Assembly (NCBI GenBank): GCA_029891345.1
Contig: CM057009.1
Span: 296,980,466-297,044,465, forward strand
Source: Dryococelus australis
Taxonomy: Eukaryota > Arthropoda > Insecta > Phasmatodea > Phasmatidae
Length of the DNA stretch: 64,000 nucleotides
Direction of reading: 5' to 3'
The translations under genes were made by a program, and so were the position numbers. Below are positions 33,504-44,429 of this stretch, piece by piece. Every line of letters begins with the position of its first letter. Within the stretch, counting starts at the first letter, position 1. A model generated the notes under the pieces. It ran no database searches and was not told the origin of the DNA. It saw nothing but the letters and a program-made list of their open reading frames with translations.

Positions 33504-34964
33504 ATTTACAATAAAGTCTGTATTTCATGTTCATTTAGTCCCACCTCAGTTTAGTCAATCTCCCGCCCGTCCGCAATGTTCTAGAGTTATCTGAGCGTCC
33601 TCACGCACAGTAGCCTTCACTCGTAGGATATCACGCTTTATCGTCTATCCACACCACGAACACCTCGTCCGCCGTCGTCTCGCAGTCGTCCGCACTTTAT
33701 TTCACAATCCTCACTCAGCCAGATGGCCTCCGTCAAAAACTGTCAGCAGTCCAGCTGTGGCTTGTATTTATAGGGTCGTAGGCAATCACCCAGAAATTTC
33801 GCCAAATCCTCCGTTGCACCGAGGGTCCTAATTCCGAGAATATTATTGCGCCTCCTCAACATTTATCGGCTTCCAGGTCTCACCACTGTCAATCATCCCC
33901 GGCTGCCTCTGGGGGGGGGGGGGAGGCAGCGAGCGCGCCTGTCTTGGGGAGGGGAGTATAGAGTTTGATCACCCCCACAGAGCTGGACCACACATAACGG
34001 GAGCTGTGGCCTGTGCGAGCTACAACGCGTAACAGTATGTTAAGTGCAAGCTAAAGAAGTGAGGATAAAAAATAAATGTTTGTTCGGGTGTGTTCGGAAT
34101 AGTAAACGACTTCATGATGTATGCAGGTGAAGATACTTTTCATGGTTACCAGTTCTCAAATAAAGAAAATGATTTTCTTTTGCCATTGAGGAAAGGTGGT
34201 CATAGCACATTGCTGGTATATTCCAAATCGAGCCAATTCAGTCGTGTATTTCAACTACTTCTATTTACTAGCGATCATTCGCCACTCAAAAAATGTCTAT
34301 CGATTTTTCAGTGTTGGGACTTAGTGAAGCAAAAGGTTACGTGGCTGTGATCTGAAATCTCATGCAACATTGAAGAAACAAGACAGGGGGAGTGGTGATC
34401 AGTTAGCAGATATTGAGAATTGTGCAGCACTGGGGAAATGGCATGATAACAAGTCGGTAATACTTGCCAGTTAGTTACGAACACTCTGAAACATAGTTCG
34501 CACGCCAGGCCGACGGTCGCATTATTGTTCATCGCATGGATATTTTTTCAAATGCATGTCTTAAAAGTGGCCAACAGCGGCGCGCCGGTGATTTAGGTTA
34601 TTCATGGTATGGTGAGCACTCTTAAAATCAACGTTTGAGAAATGTCACTGCTCCTGCCTGCATTTATTTGAACGAGCACACTGAATGGCATGCGCCCAGC
34701 AATGTTGGTAACGACAAGGAGAGGGCAGTAATATTTCTTAGCGTTGAATTAAAAGTGTTAGGTAAATATTTGTGAATACTGAATTAATTAATTTTTCTTT
34801 CAGTTTCCTTGATGCATTTAAAAGTACAAATTTGTAAAATATTTACTTTTTAATAATTCCATAGAGTCACTTTACCAACGCATGAATAAAGATATCAGAC
34901 AAACGGTAATGTTAATTTTACATATGGCGGAATAATACACAATTTTGCAGAAAAGTACATCTCA

Positions 34965-35825
34965 GGCCGCGTTCCAATTGGCACTTTTTGTTAGCAAAAT
35001 GGTCACATGGCCCGATTTTATCGACGGAATCGATGACGAATTTTTGTAATTTGAATTTTGGTTATTGAATTAAACTGATGTGTTTTCTGCTCGCAGTTGT
35101 TATTTTACAAGGCAAGCTGCTAAAATAGTTTTGAAATAGCTAGTTATGTTCTCATGAAATGATTTTTGTTTCATAACAATTTCACGTCATAATGGTTATT
35201 TTATTTATTAAAGATTCTAAAAGGAGCTCTAACAAGTTTGGGAATAATTACTGATTGTTTGGATACTTCATGAAGTTGTAATTATTGGATAATGAAATAA
35301 AATATTAGTAGCATGGCATACTAGACAGATGAAATTCATGGTGTTCCGACCAAAACTTGCAAATTGCTAAATATAGTCCATTCACGGTTACTTCCAACTT
35401 TTCTGAAGCCTTACTAAAGTTCTACTTCTAGGATATTCCTCCGCCTCGTGCAAACAAAACTTATTCAAGACTAGAAAATTACACCAGAGGGACAGCACAC
35501 CGCATTCGTGCGCACTCAGTGAAATAATATTTTGCATAAGCACTAGGCCTTACCAACTTATATATTTTCTCTCTGTTTTTATTCATATTATTTATAAACT
35601 AAATTTTGCAATTTATGTATCACATAAATAAAAGTAAAATTTAAGGAACTTTTATGGTAACACAAACGTTTAAAATACGTTTATAAAGATGACATTTTTA
35701 GGAAGCAACGAAACACGCCATACATGAGATGATTTTCAAAAGTCTGATTTAAAAAGTGTGAATGAACCGCGAACGGACTATAGGGATGACAGAAAACGAA
35801 ACTGGAAACGAACTGTAACACGGCC
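34965..35825. mobile_element. element C, copy 2 (inside A, containing B)
   Basis: Starts GGCCGCGTTCCAATT and ends CTGTAACACGGCC. It shares ATGGTCACATGGCCCGATTT, GGGAATAATTACTGATTG and GCATACTAGACAGATGAA with copy 1. TCA on both sides (34962-34964 and 35826-35828) is a clean 3-bp target duplication inside element A. Element B interrupts it at 35372-35783. Confidence 0.82.
35372..35783. mobile_element. element B, copy 2 (innermost of the nest)
   Basis: Starts TATAGTCCATTCACGGTTAC and ends CCGCGAACGGACTATA. Aligns end to end with copy 1 (12052-12460): CTACTTCTAGGATATTCCTC, CGCATTCGTGCGCACTCAGT, ATATTTTGCATAAG and GTCTGATTTAAAAAGTGTGA. Confidence 0.82.
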
Positions 35826-35907
35826 TCAAGGAGGGGGCTTGGAAATGCGCTCGGTGGACGCTGAAACAAGCTTGATGAGCTGTCAGTATGTGAAAGGGTT
35901 AGGTGTG

Positions 35908-35922
35908 GGGGGGGGGGGGGGG
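35908..35922. repeat. G run
   Basis: About 15 uninterrupted G residues (length polymorphism and sequencing error are likely here). Confidence 0.85.
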
Positions 35923-36048
35923 TTACTGCATGGTGGCGATCGTAAAGTGTGGAAATAGAAGCGAGACGCGTGCGAGCCCACAGCTGGCAGTGACGTCACA
36001 CTTCCTCCCAAACACACCGCACACACGCAAGTCGCTTCCACAACTCTG

Positions 36049-36570
36049 CTATGGCTACATTCCACTCGGCACTGAAAGCGCTGACCAGTATCATGCCTAA
36101 AGGAACGTCATCAGTAAGAATTCGCACTCCAGTAGCGCTCAGTACTGGAACCAGGTGGAACACTCGTCAGCAGTTTTCAGCAGGAATAATGGCGTCTGCT
36201 ATACGCGATGTTAAACATGTTGTGAACAGGGATTTTTATATTGTTTCTTTTAATTTTCGTTCGATTCAATCTCATCAACTGACGATGAGAACAAAGAATG
36301 TGAAAAAAAAATACTTTCCACCTGCAACTTCTGATTATAACAACAACGTAACTTGCTAGTCATACATCGCCGCCATGTTGCGTCGTCTGCTTTTACCGAG
36401 ACTGCCCGACCTTCTGCACGTCAGTAGTTTCAGCTGGACGTATAGTCTCCAACCCAGACGCAGACGCCACAGCACCATTCCTCCCTTACTGATCAGCAGA
36501 ATCAGTACCTAAAGGCACGCTCGTCAGTAATGGTCAGCTCTTTCAGTGTCAAGTGGAATACGACCTATAT
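36049..36570. mobile_element. inverted-repeat element D
   Basis: Left arm CTATGGCTACATTCCACT continues GGCACTGAAAGCGCTGACCA. Right arm in reverse is ATATAGGTCGTATTCCACTT followed by GACACTGAAAGAGCTGACCA. Arms are about 60 bp with scattered mismatches, ending in TGCCTAAAGG/TGCCTTTAGG-related sequence. The interior has a 102-residue plus frame without recognisable domains. No target duplication was identified. Confidence 0.68.
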
Positions 36571-36824
36571 CTAGGCAGCGGCCACATGGCTCAGTCTCCC
36601 AGCTTGCACTTTCTGTTAACGCAATGGTCGCGTGACCCGTTTTGTACACAACATCTATGGCGTATTTTTGTCTTCTACGTTTTGCGTTTTGTCAACGTCG
36701 AAGCTGACAAATTAAAAAATACAAATTACTAAATCGTCGCCATATTAGTCTGGCCTTTTTGAAACGTTTGTATGCATAGTCTATATAGAAAGAGTATTCG
36801 CATACAGTAATTACAGCGACGATA

Positions 36825-38807
36825 AATTTTACTTCTTTTCCATCACTCAAATTGATGTAGTTAAAGAGGTTAAGAGAATGAAAATTAAAGCAGTAGGAGC
36901 CGACAAAATCCATCTCAAGTTCATTTTTTTCATTATGCCAGCCATTATAGATACGCTTGATGATATATTTAATTATTTAATAATGAATGGCGAATACCCG
37001 ACAATATGGAAAATGGCACAAGTTACCCCTATCCCTAAAAATAGCACATCTACTTCAGTCCGCGATTACAGACCAATAAGTATACTACCTACACTTTCTA
37101 AGGCCCTTAAATGTATAGTATATAATCAATTCCTATCTTACTGCTCTTCACGTGACCTACTAAACCAACACCAATCTGATTTCTGTCCTGGATTTAGTAC
37201 CACCATAGCTCTAGTAAAAATTACATATGATACAAGACGTCACATGGAAAACAAAAATATCGCCAGTGTTACACTACTTGATTTTTCGCTGGTATTTGAC
37301 TCAGTGAGCCATGATATTTTGCTTCTCAAATTATGATAATATTAAAAAATTTCTAAAAGCGCTTTGCGATTGGTGGAAGCGTACTTGAAAAGGCCGTGAA
37401 CAGTGTGTCAGTTTGAATAGTGCTTTCTCGTCGTGGCTCCCGCTATCTAGTGGAGTAACACAAGGTTCCGTTTTAGTCCCACTTTTGTTTTCAATTTTTA
37501 TAAATGATTTACCGCCTATGTGTCACCTTTTGCAAGCACCATTTATATTCAGACGACTTTCAAACCTACAATCCTTCGCCGCCTAAACAACTAAGACATT
37601 ATTACTAAACAAAGATCTGAATTATATTAGTAAATGGTTGAAAGAAAACCATATTTCTCTTAACGCGGGAAAGTCGCAAGCAATATTAATAGGAACACGA
37701 CACTCTTTTCTGCAGTAGACAGGGGTATACTGGCCGAAGTAAAAATAAACGGAAATTTTATACATTTCACCAAAACAGTGACGAATCTGCGGCTCGTACT
37801 TAACTTTGTATGACCATATTAAGGCTGTAAGAAAATATTCAGTGCACTGCACGTTCTTAGAAGAAACACGAATTTCCTGTCTGAATCAGCTAAAATACGG
37901 GTTGTAAATAGCCTAATAGTTACACAGGTCCATTACTGTGATGCTGTATATAATGATTCAAATTCCATCCTTTCTACTAAACTTCAAAAACTTCACACAA
38001 TTTCTATCCTATTTATACTCAATCTAAAAGAAGTAGTGAACATATCACACCGTACTTAAAGAGATTTTCATGGCTACGTTAGAAACAACGAAGGGAACTG
38101 CGTTGGTATTACTTTTTAAAGACATGAGGCAACATCGGCCATTGTATCTGTACTCGGAACGTTCTTCCGTTGCATTCTCGTCATAGCATCAATACTAGGT
38201 CTCATAACTCCCTCCTGCATACTATTCCTCATCATAGGGCTGATTTCCGGTCGTTTTCTGTTCGATCTGTTCAGCTCTGGAACAAACTTCCCATGAACGT
38301 AAAACAATACACATCGTTTACAATTTTCAGAAAGCTTGTACTGAAACTTAGCCATCAGTAAATACCGGAAGAGATCGAATAATTTTTTTTTGCCCTTTCA
38401 TGCAAACGTGACGCATAGATAGTTGTGTGTGTTTAGGTGTGTGTGTGTGTGGATGGGTGTAAAATATGAATACATGTATTTTCTTTTTGTAATCTCCGTA
38501 TAGCATAATATTTTATGTGTTTTTTCTTCTGTTAAATTGTATTTTGATTTGCATTTTTAAGCTGAGGTTTTGTCAAATGCATTTATACATATTTTATATT
38601 GACTGTTCTGTTAGGTTAACAACATTCGTTGATTTTTACTGTATTTGCATTGACGTAGAGAAAATTTTGTTTCGTAATTAGAATTATTACTTATTATTTT
38701 AAGAAAATATTACTTATGATCTATGTTTAAGTGGTTCACAAGGCCATATGGCCTTAACTTTGCCTCATAAATAAAAATACGATTATTATTATTATTATTA
38801 GATAGGT
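36825..38807 (+). mobile_element. 5'-truncated LINE (CR1/Jockey-like)
   Basis: It starts inside the reverse transcriptase region and ends with CCTCATAAATAAAAATACG followed by (ATT)6, a short-repeat 3' tail typical of non-LTR elements. The word GACGATA stands just before the start (36818-36824) and just after the tail (38808-38814), a plausible target duplication. The endonuclease domain and 5' half are absent, as expected for a target-primed insertion that ended early. It inserted into element C. Confidence 0.82.
36845..38361 (+). pseudogene. LINE reverse transcriptase, partial and frameshifted
   Basis: First frame (to 37336): AVGADKIHLKF, then WKMAQVTPIPKNSTSTSVRD YRPISILPTLSK, and TLLDFSLVFDSVSHDILL, where the family has LDFSKAFDxVxHxxLL with the first catalytic Asp. 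Second piece (about 37420-37540): SSGVTQGSVLVPLLFSIFIN DLP, the GVPQGSxLGPLLF motif. Then LYSDDFQTY (about 37546-37572), the YADD catalytic box with Ala to Ser, in a shifted frame. Next LNYISKWLKENHISLNAGKS, the thumb-adjacent motif. The last frame (38170-38361) has SFSVRSVQLWNKLP, typical of the C-terminus of these proteins. At least three frame changes and several stops; inactive. Confidence 0.88.
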
Positions 38808-39178
38808 GACGATATTGAAATAAACAAATGTGTACTGTACTCACGATATTTTTTCACAAAGGAAGCTGCTGAAATATTTTTGAAATACGTATTTTCTCAT
38901 GACATAGTTTTTGTTAAGTAACAATTTAACATTTGTTTTATGTTGTTAATTTTAAATTTTCAACGGCCCTCTAACAACCTTCGGGAATTATTACTGTTTA
39001 TTTCAAGACTTCGTGAACTTTCAATTCTGGAATTATAATAACTCCAAAATAATAGAAGCATGGCATGCTAGACAGTCGAATGTTGTGCGAAATACAAATT
39101 ACGAAAAACGAAACTCGAAACGAATTTTAACACGGCCAGAAATACTTCACTTGAAACATGTTGAGCACTGCACATTGT

Positions 39179-39300
39179 TAAGGTCGGTTCACAAGCCATG
39201 TCGTGTAAGATACGCCTGCACACAACGTTTAAAAAAAATGGGTACTTCAAAGCAAATGCATCTTATGTTTAACCAATCGCACACGACTACAAATTAACTT
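39179..39300 (+). repeat. element I, partial copy 2
   Basis: TAAGGTCGGTTCACAAGCC, then AAGATACGCCTGCACACAAC and ATCGCACACGACTACAAATT match the right part of element I (11930-12050) in reverse. The other end was not found. Confidence 0.55.
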
Positions 39301-39558
39301 ATAATTTTAGCAAAGTAGTGATTTATCAGCAAATAACGTTTCATTTCATTTACATCCTTATTCTGTCAGTACTTCACGGGACTTCTAGTAAAATTTTTCA
39401 GTGCAGCGTTCTGCCGTGCACGTGGCCAAGGGGTCCGGTGGGCGGAGCCGAAACGGAATGTTCTTGGTCATAGAGCAGAGGGAGGAAAGAAAGTGCGCAG
39501 TCTTGGATGCGCGCTGATTCATTCTACCTGTTGCGTCCAGCGGGGACGGTTCGCCGTT

Positions 39559-39605
39559 AGTATAGGCTATTCACGGTAAAGTGGGCACTTTGAAAGCCCT
39601 CTTAT
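39559..39605 (+). repeat. element A-like end
   Basis: TATAGGCTATTCACGGTAAA followed by GTGGGCACTTTGAAAGCCCT is a good A terminal repeat. The sequence after it is too diverged to follow, so the element's other limit is unknown. Confidence 0.5.
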
Positions 39606-40227
39606 CTTATTTGGAATAATAGTAAATAAATATATTTCATTTTAGCCTTAGACGTTAACGTCCGAGTGCGGTGGAATACACACACTGTGTTTATTACTTA
39701 CATGGCAATATTTACTTAAAAAGTTGGTTAAAGGACAAGCAATTACTGAAAGGAACAAGTAAATAGGGTTAAAACTTTCAAACCTAACTTTACCATTCCT
39801 TGAACACTATTAAGCAAAATTTTTTTTCAAAATGTTAATGGCAATTCATGAAGACAATTTTTTTTTATAGTGTGAAATAATACGATGTCCGAAAATTGCA
39901 CGACTATATGGTGCTAACAGATTGTCAGAAAATTACAAAAATTCCGGAAGAAAAAAAAGTGGTATTGTTACACTTTGGATTTAAAAAAAGGCAAGTATTA
40001 TTTGCGAAAAATATTTTTGCCTACAAGGCCAGCAATAATTTCAAACATCTTAATAGTCTTACTAAGCATCGGTTTCATTGATTATAGTTTGTTTAAATGT
40101 TATGCCCTTACCAATTTTTCTTCACAACGGATATTACTAATTATTAGTTTTCCAAAAGTTAATTGTACATCACACATTAAAATATATTGCAATAATCAAA
40201 GGGACCCTCCCTCCTCCCGATGCTGAA
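39606..40227. other. unassigned AT-rich region
   Basis: Possibly the decayed body of the A-like element that starts at 39559; no gene recognised. Confidence 0.35.
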
Positions 40228-40312
40228 ATGCTGGCGTATGTGGCATATGATTTAGCATTCATGCCTGTAAATCTACAGATCGTAAGTTCGAGTCTCGGTT
40301 AGAACATTGGTA
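40228..40312 (+). repeat. tRNA-like SINE head
   Basis: GCTGGCGTATGTGG, then GCATTCATGCCTGTAAATCT, then AAGTTCGAGTCTCGGTTAGA follow the box A, anticodon-region and box B order of insect tRNA-derived SINE heads. Acceptor-stem pairing is poor, so I do not call a tRNA gene. Confidence 0.5.
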
Positions 40313-42361
40313 ATGTCAGGTTTAGTTAGTTTTTAGGTCATCTATCAATAAGCCTGCCATCAGAAAAGCGTGTACATTCAAAATTCCTATCAATATAAAT
40401 TACCGAAATTTTCACATTTATTTCGATGTCATATTGCACTTACCCAACCAGGATAATGGTTTAATCTTCTGAGTTTTCACTACCGGTAATTTTACGAAAA
40501 TTCTTACATTTCAAAAATAATTTATGTAAGCCTTGGCTACTTAAAAAAATGCTCCTTCATACAGCTGTGTAAATTAGAAGGTTATCTAATGGACGAGTAA
40601 GAAAATTAAAATTTTAATTTTTTTTTTTTGGTTTTACTTACTCGTAATACGGAAAAATTATCGATTTACACATTGTATTGTACTGATATATATTTGTAAT
40701 ATAGCGGAATGAAAATTATTACTGTTTTTAGTAGTCTGTTCAATTATTTATATTGTTTAGCTATCTGAGATTTAGCGGAATAAAAATAATATCTGTAGGT
40801 AGTTGGATTCTTCTCGATATTTGATTTTATGTGCAATGCTTACACTTTTAGAATAAATTTTTTTGTTACGCAGCTACTACATACGAACATTCGAGGTTGC
40901 CTAATTTGATGATATTCGGCACATTTCATAAAATTTCCCATGCACCGAAACACTAAGCCAAAATTTTCCTGTATTGTGGTTTACGCTTAATTGTTACCTA
41001 AAATTTGTCATAAATAGTTTGTATTTATTTTTATATTTTACAAAATTATGATGAAAATACCAAACCCTATTTATTGCTAATTAATTTGGTGATAAAAAAC
41101 TTATTTTGGTGATAGTGGTCCCTTATTTAGCTGTGAACTAATTTATACATTACCTACTCTTAAAGTAATGAAATGAAAAGGAAATCCATAAAATCATTTT
41201 AAAAAAAGATTATAAAAACATCACAAAACATAAAAGCATAAAAATGCACATTTCACTACCCTGTAACAATGTTTATTGCAATATGATACATTCCCGCAAA
41301 TATAAGGGGGGGGGGGGGGAAGTATACAATTTTGAATACAAGTAAAGAAATTAAATACTTTTTTTCATACAAAATAGTATAATTTAAGAGATGATAAGTT
41401 ATGATTGAATTGTTGGTTGCTCATTTACGACATCGTGGCAACTGTTACATCAGCACTTGAAATAAATTAACGGCAATAATTGATATTAATCTTCTAGATA
41501 TTTAATTGCTGTTTAAACTACACAACGGACATTGTAAAAACAATTGATATAGTGAGCCTTCAGTTAGGGAAGTTCGCAAGAATAACCTGCAATGGAAATT
41601 TACTTATTCAGCTGAGACCCTGGATGTTCTGTATTTGAGAGTGTAAAACTCTTCTATCGAAGATTTGAAAACTATCAACTAGGCCATATTTCATAAGCAC
41701 TATCCACAAAGAATTAAACACGAAGTATTTCAACATAATAAATATTACAATGTTAACATTTGTTGACCATTATTATTTCTATGTCCAAAGGCCAGGTAAA
41801 TGTAATACAATTTAAAAACATTTAGGTCCATACAATGCATATTAGGTCAAGTTGTATGAATTATAACATGTCACTTAAAGTAACAAACATTAGATAATTT
41901 AGTAGTTGCACTCCTGTACCATCAGGATAACAAAAATAATGTTACAAAAAAACCAATGGTTTTAGTTTTTTATAATGGTGATAATTTCCTGCGAATTTAC
42001 GCTACATAATTTCCATTTTGATAGGCTTGTCACCCACCTCTTTTTACAAACATTATCTCTTTATCTGTTATAACATTTATATAATACCGTCTTTTATATA
42101 TGCATAATTAAAAAAAGCGAGGCTTAAACACAGTATGATTAATAGAAACTTTACAAAGGCTCAAATGTATGATCTGTTCACATTTATAACGATATGAATA
42201 CACCTTAATGAAACAGCGGTTACATTGTATCTTTGTAATCCATGCACAGTATTAGAAAAAGCCGTACTCTAACAATTTATGAAATATAACACATTCTCAA
42301 CTGTTGTAGTATGACACAAAAATGTAACTGTTATTTATTTGTTAAAAAAAATATATGTTAG
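40313..42361. other. unassigned AT-rich region
   Basis: About 2 kb of low-complexity AT-rich DNA with a short G run at 41,308-41,319 and no supported gene. Confidence 0.5.
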
Positions 42362-43340
42362 TTACATTACACAGCTCTCTTCACAGATAATTTTTCTAGT
42401 TTCAAGAGTAGCTCTGGTTTCAGATTTCTTCTTCTCACGTTTAGCCTCTTGTGCAGATTTGATATGTGGACGTTCGCGTATAAGCATATTTCTGGAATGT
42501 CTAGGGTCAATAATTTCTGGTAAAAGGGAATTGGAGAAGAAAGTTAGAAGCTTAGTAACCACATTATTTTCCCGAAAGTCCTTATCTCGTTAAATTTTCA
42601 GAGATACCATGCCTTCTGGAGTCCATACGACGAAATTGCATGTCCTCCGCCGTGAAATATGGAGAACTCCCTGTTTTGGTGCATGTAGTTATGGCTCAGT
42701 TTTAACTGTGACTTTCCATATTTCATTTCTAGGTACTTTATTTTACCTTTTACAATTGCATCTAATGGTGGCATAGGCATAGCAGATCTGGTGATGCTCC
42801 TAAAAAAAAGATATTCTTCGTCCACAATTAAACCACTTCTTTTAACTACTATGCCTGGATTTTCTCTTTCAAACTGAGCAATCGCCACTGACGCTTTTTC
42901 GATGCCCCAATTTGTACTAGAATTTCCCTTGAAGACTTGGTACAAAATTTCCTTTACAACATTTGCACAAGAAGTTGTAGCCTTCATTTTACAAATCTTC
43001 CCAAAGAACGATGGTGTTATGCGTTTGCTACATTCTACTTTCTACTCGTGAGAAGAGTTCTGTTCTCTTGTTCTTTCCTCTATCTGTTCTACGTTTTCAA
43101 GTTTCATCTCATCTAAAAATTGTTCTTTGGCATTTTTTCATACGTAGATTGTGACATGTCTGGTGTGCTCAGAGGAGCATTTGGACCATAATCACTATCC
43201 AAGTTCTTTTTATCCCTGTGTTCAACTCTCTGTCTGTCTCTGTCTGTTGAATTTTGAATGTAGACGATAGATTCGGGACTGCAATGCCAAACTGTATCCC
43301 CCGATTTTGTTATCATCGGATTTTCTGGATTGCCTCCCAC
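42362..43340 (-). pseudogene. YqaJ/lambda-exonuclease-like protein relic
   Basis: Minus strand, three frames in N-to-C order. 43340-43113: ends with LDSDYGPNAPLSTPDMSQST YEK, a linker pattern I associate with these proteins. 42987-42598 (129 residues): TSCANVVKEILYQVFKGNSS, then NWGIEKASVAIAQFERENPG, IVVKRSGLIVDEEYLFF, then LDAIVKGKIKYLE and LSHNYMHQ. This is the YqaJ-like recombinase/exonuclease layout; normally a PDG...EIKCP active site lies between the last pieces, and here it is replaced by an aberrant stretch (FFRSITRSAMPMPPLDA), so the catalytic residues are missing. 42562-42362: SLLPEIIDPRHSRNMLIRER P, the C-terminal region I associate with the same animal proteins. In animals such genes are usually spread by mobile elements. 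Not functional; no terminal repeats were found. Confidence 0.6.
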
Positions 43341-44420
43341 TATGGTCGCAAATTTAAAGACGTATTCGCGTCAAAAACCTATAATAAGAAAATCGCAGCA
43401 TTTTTAGAGCTTGCCTGCCAAATTTCCTTAAGGGGTAAGAGAAAAGTGTACCCGTACAGCCGTAGATAAACCTGCGGGCTTTCATCGCATGTATTAAAGT
43501 CTCACTGTTATGTATATAACTTGCACATTAGAGCGATAGTGCGTCGGGTGCGTGTATTATTGTCGCCCGTACCGCTGTACCTCGAAAGCGATAGAGAAAT
43601 ATTTCTGGCACATGTACTCTCAAGAAAGTAAAATCTTTGCTATAGCTCATTCACGGTATATTAGGATTTTCCGAAGTCCAGCTAAATTTCTACTTTTGAT
43701 TATGTATCCTTCCGCTACACCTAAACATAAACACTGCCATGTGACGTCTACTTTTATAACACTCAAATGCGTGTTTACTGTTTACAGCTGTTCAAAGAAT
43801 TTAGTCATATTTCGAAAATCATTTCGTACGAATGTGCTCAATTTAGGTCTATAACCATATTTAGGTAAGCTTTATGGCTTTTTAACAATGTCTATGTTGA
43901 CGATAGTTCTTATAATTATTATTTTATATTATTTTACACTGTTAACATATTTGTTATTCATGACATAGCACATGAGACGTAAAAAAATGGTTAATATTTT
44001 GCCGCGACTGAGTTTAACCCTGTTACAACTGTGGGGGAAAGAACTGCAGTATTCAACCTCTTCTTCTTATGGGTACGTGACGGACTGCCTGAGTTGGAAT
44101 AAATATTAAAACGAAGGAGCCAACAGCCCAACGAAAAAACAACGAATTCAAGCATGCAACACGTGTCGCTTATTTTTTGTACGTAGCAGCGACAAACTTA
44201 ACAGATATTTAATTATTTATTTTAAATTTTCTGGCTGGGCTTAGTAATTCGTTGGAGTTTTTTTTGGCAAACATTCACATCACAGGAACGTAAGCACGTT
44301 ACACAACTGTGTTTCAAACACCTAGGGCAAAAGTACAACGTTGTGATAAATAAACAGACGTGAGTAATGTTATTTAGTTCGTTGTAGGCCAGGAGACAGA
44401 AGGCGGCTCTGGCCCTGACA
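43341..44420. other. unassigned; element B-like end near 43642
   Basis: TATAGCTCATTCACGGTATA (43642-43661) resembles the left end of element B, followed by a similar CTAAATTTCTACTTTTGATT phrase. No right end appears within the expected 410 bp. The rest is AT-rich without a supported gene. Confidence 0.35.
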
Positions 44421-44429
44421 GGACAGGAG

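Larger units (their letters stand above)
31024..34034 (-). mobile_element. solo LTR of the Ty3/Gypsy-type family, split by a DNA transposon
   Basis: The two parts, 31024-31342 and 33504-34034, together match the 930-bp LTRs at 22409 and 25689. They start TGTTACATTTTGTCTCTTAC and end GCGAGCTACAACGCGTAACA. GTAT stands immediately on both sides (31020-31023 and 34035-34038), a clean 4-bp target duplication, so the element was reduced to one LTR by recombination. The insertion at 31343-33503 falls in the AATATTTACAATAAA part of the LTR. Confidence 0.85.
34594..35872. mobile_element. element A, copy 4, outer layer of a three-deep nest
   Basis: Left end TAGGTTATTCATGGTATGGT. Interior landmarks AACGAGCACACTGAATGGCA, AAAAGTGTTAGGTAAA, CATATGGCGGAATAATACAC and AAGTACATCTCA lead up to element C. 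After C the sequence resumes as TCAAGGAGGGGGCTTGGAAA and TGCGCTC, a decayed form of the A right end (AAGCAGGGCTTTCAAAAGTG CTC-type). The right end is therefore less certain than the left. Confidence 0.6.
36580..39137. mobile_element. element C, copy 3, split by a LINE
   Basis: The left part (36580-36824) has AATGGTCGCGTGACCCG and CGCCATATTAGTCTGGCC. The right part (38808-39137) has CACAAAGGAAGCTGCTGAAA, CAACGGCCCTCTAACAACCT, GGAAGCATGGCATGCTAGAC-type sequence and ends TTTTAACACGGCC. In order, these are the C landmarks with the LINE between. The left tip is decayed after GGCC. Confidence 0.75.

Noticed and set aside
40228-40312. Possible tRNA gene
   Set aside because: Acceptor-stem pairing is poor and the layout matches tRNA-derived SINE heads.
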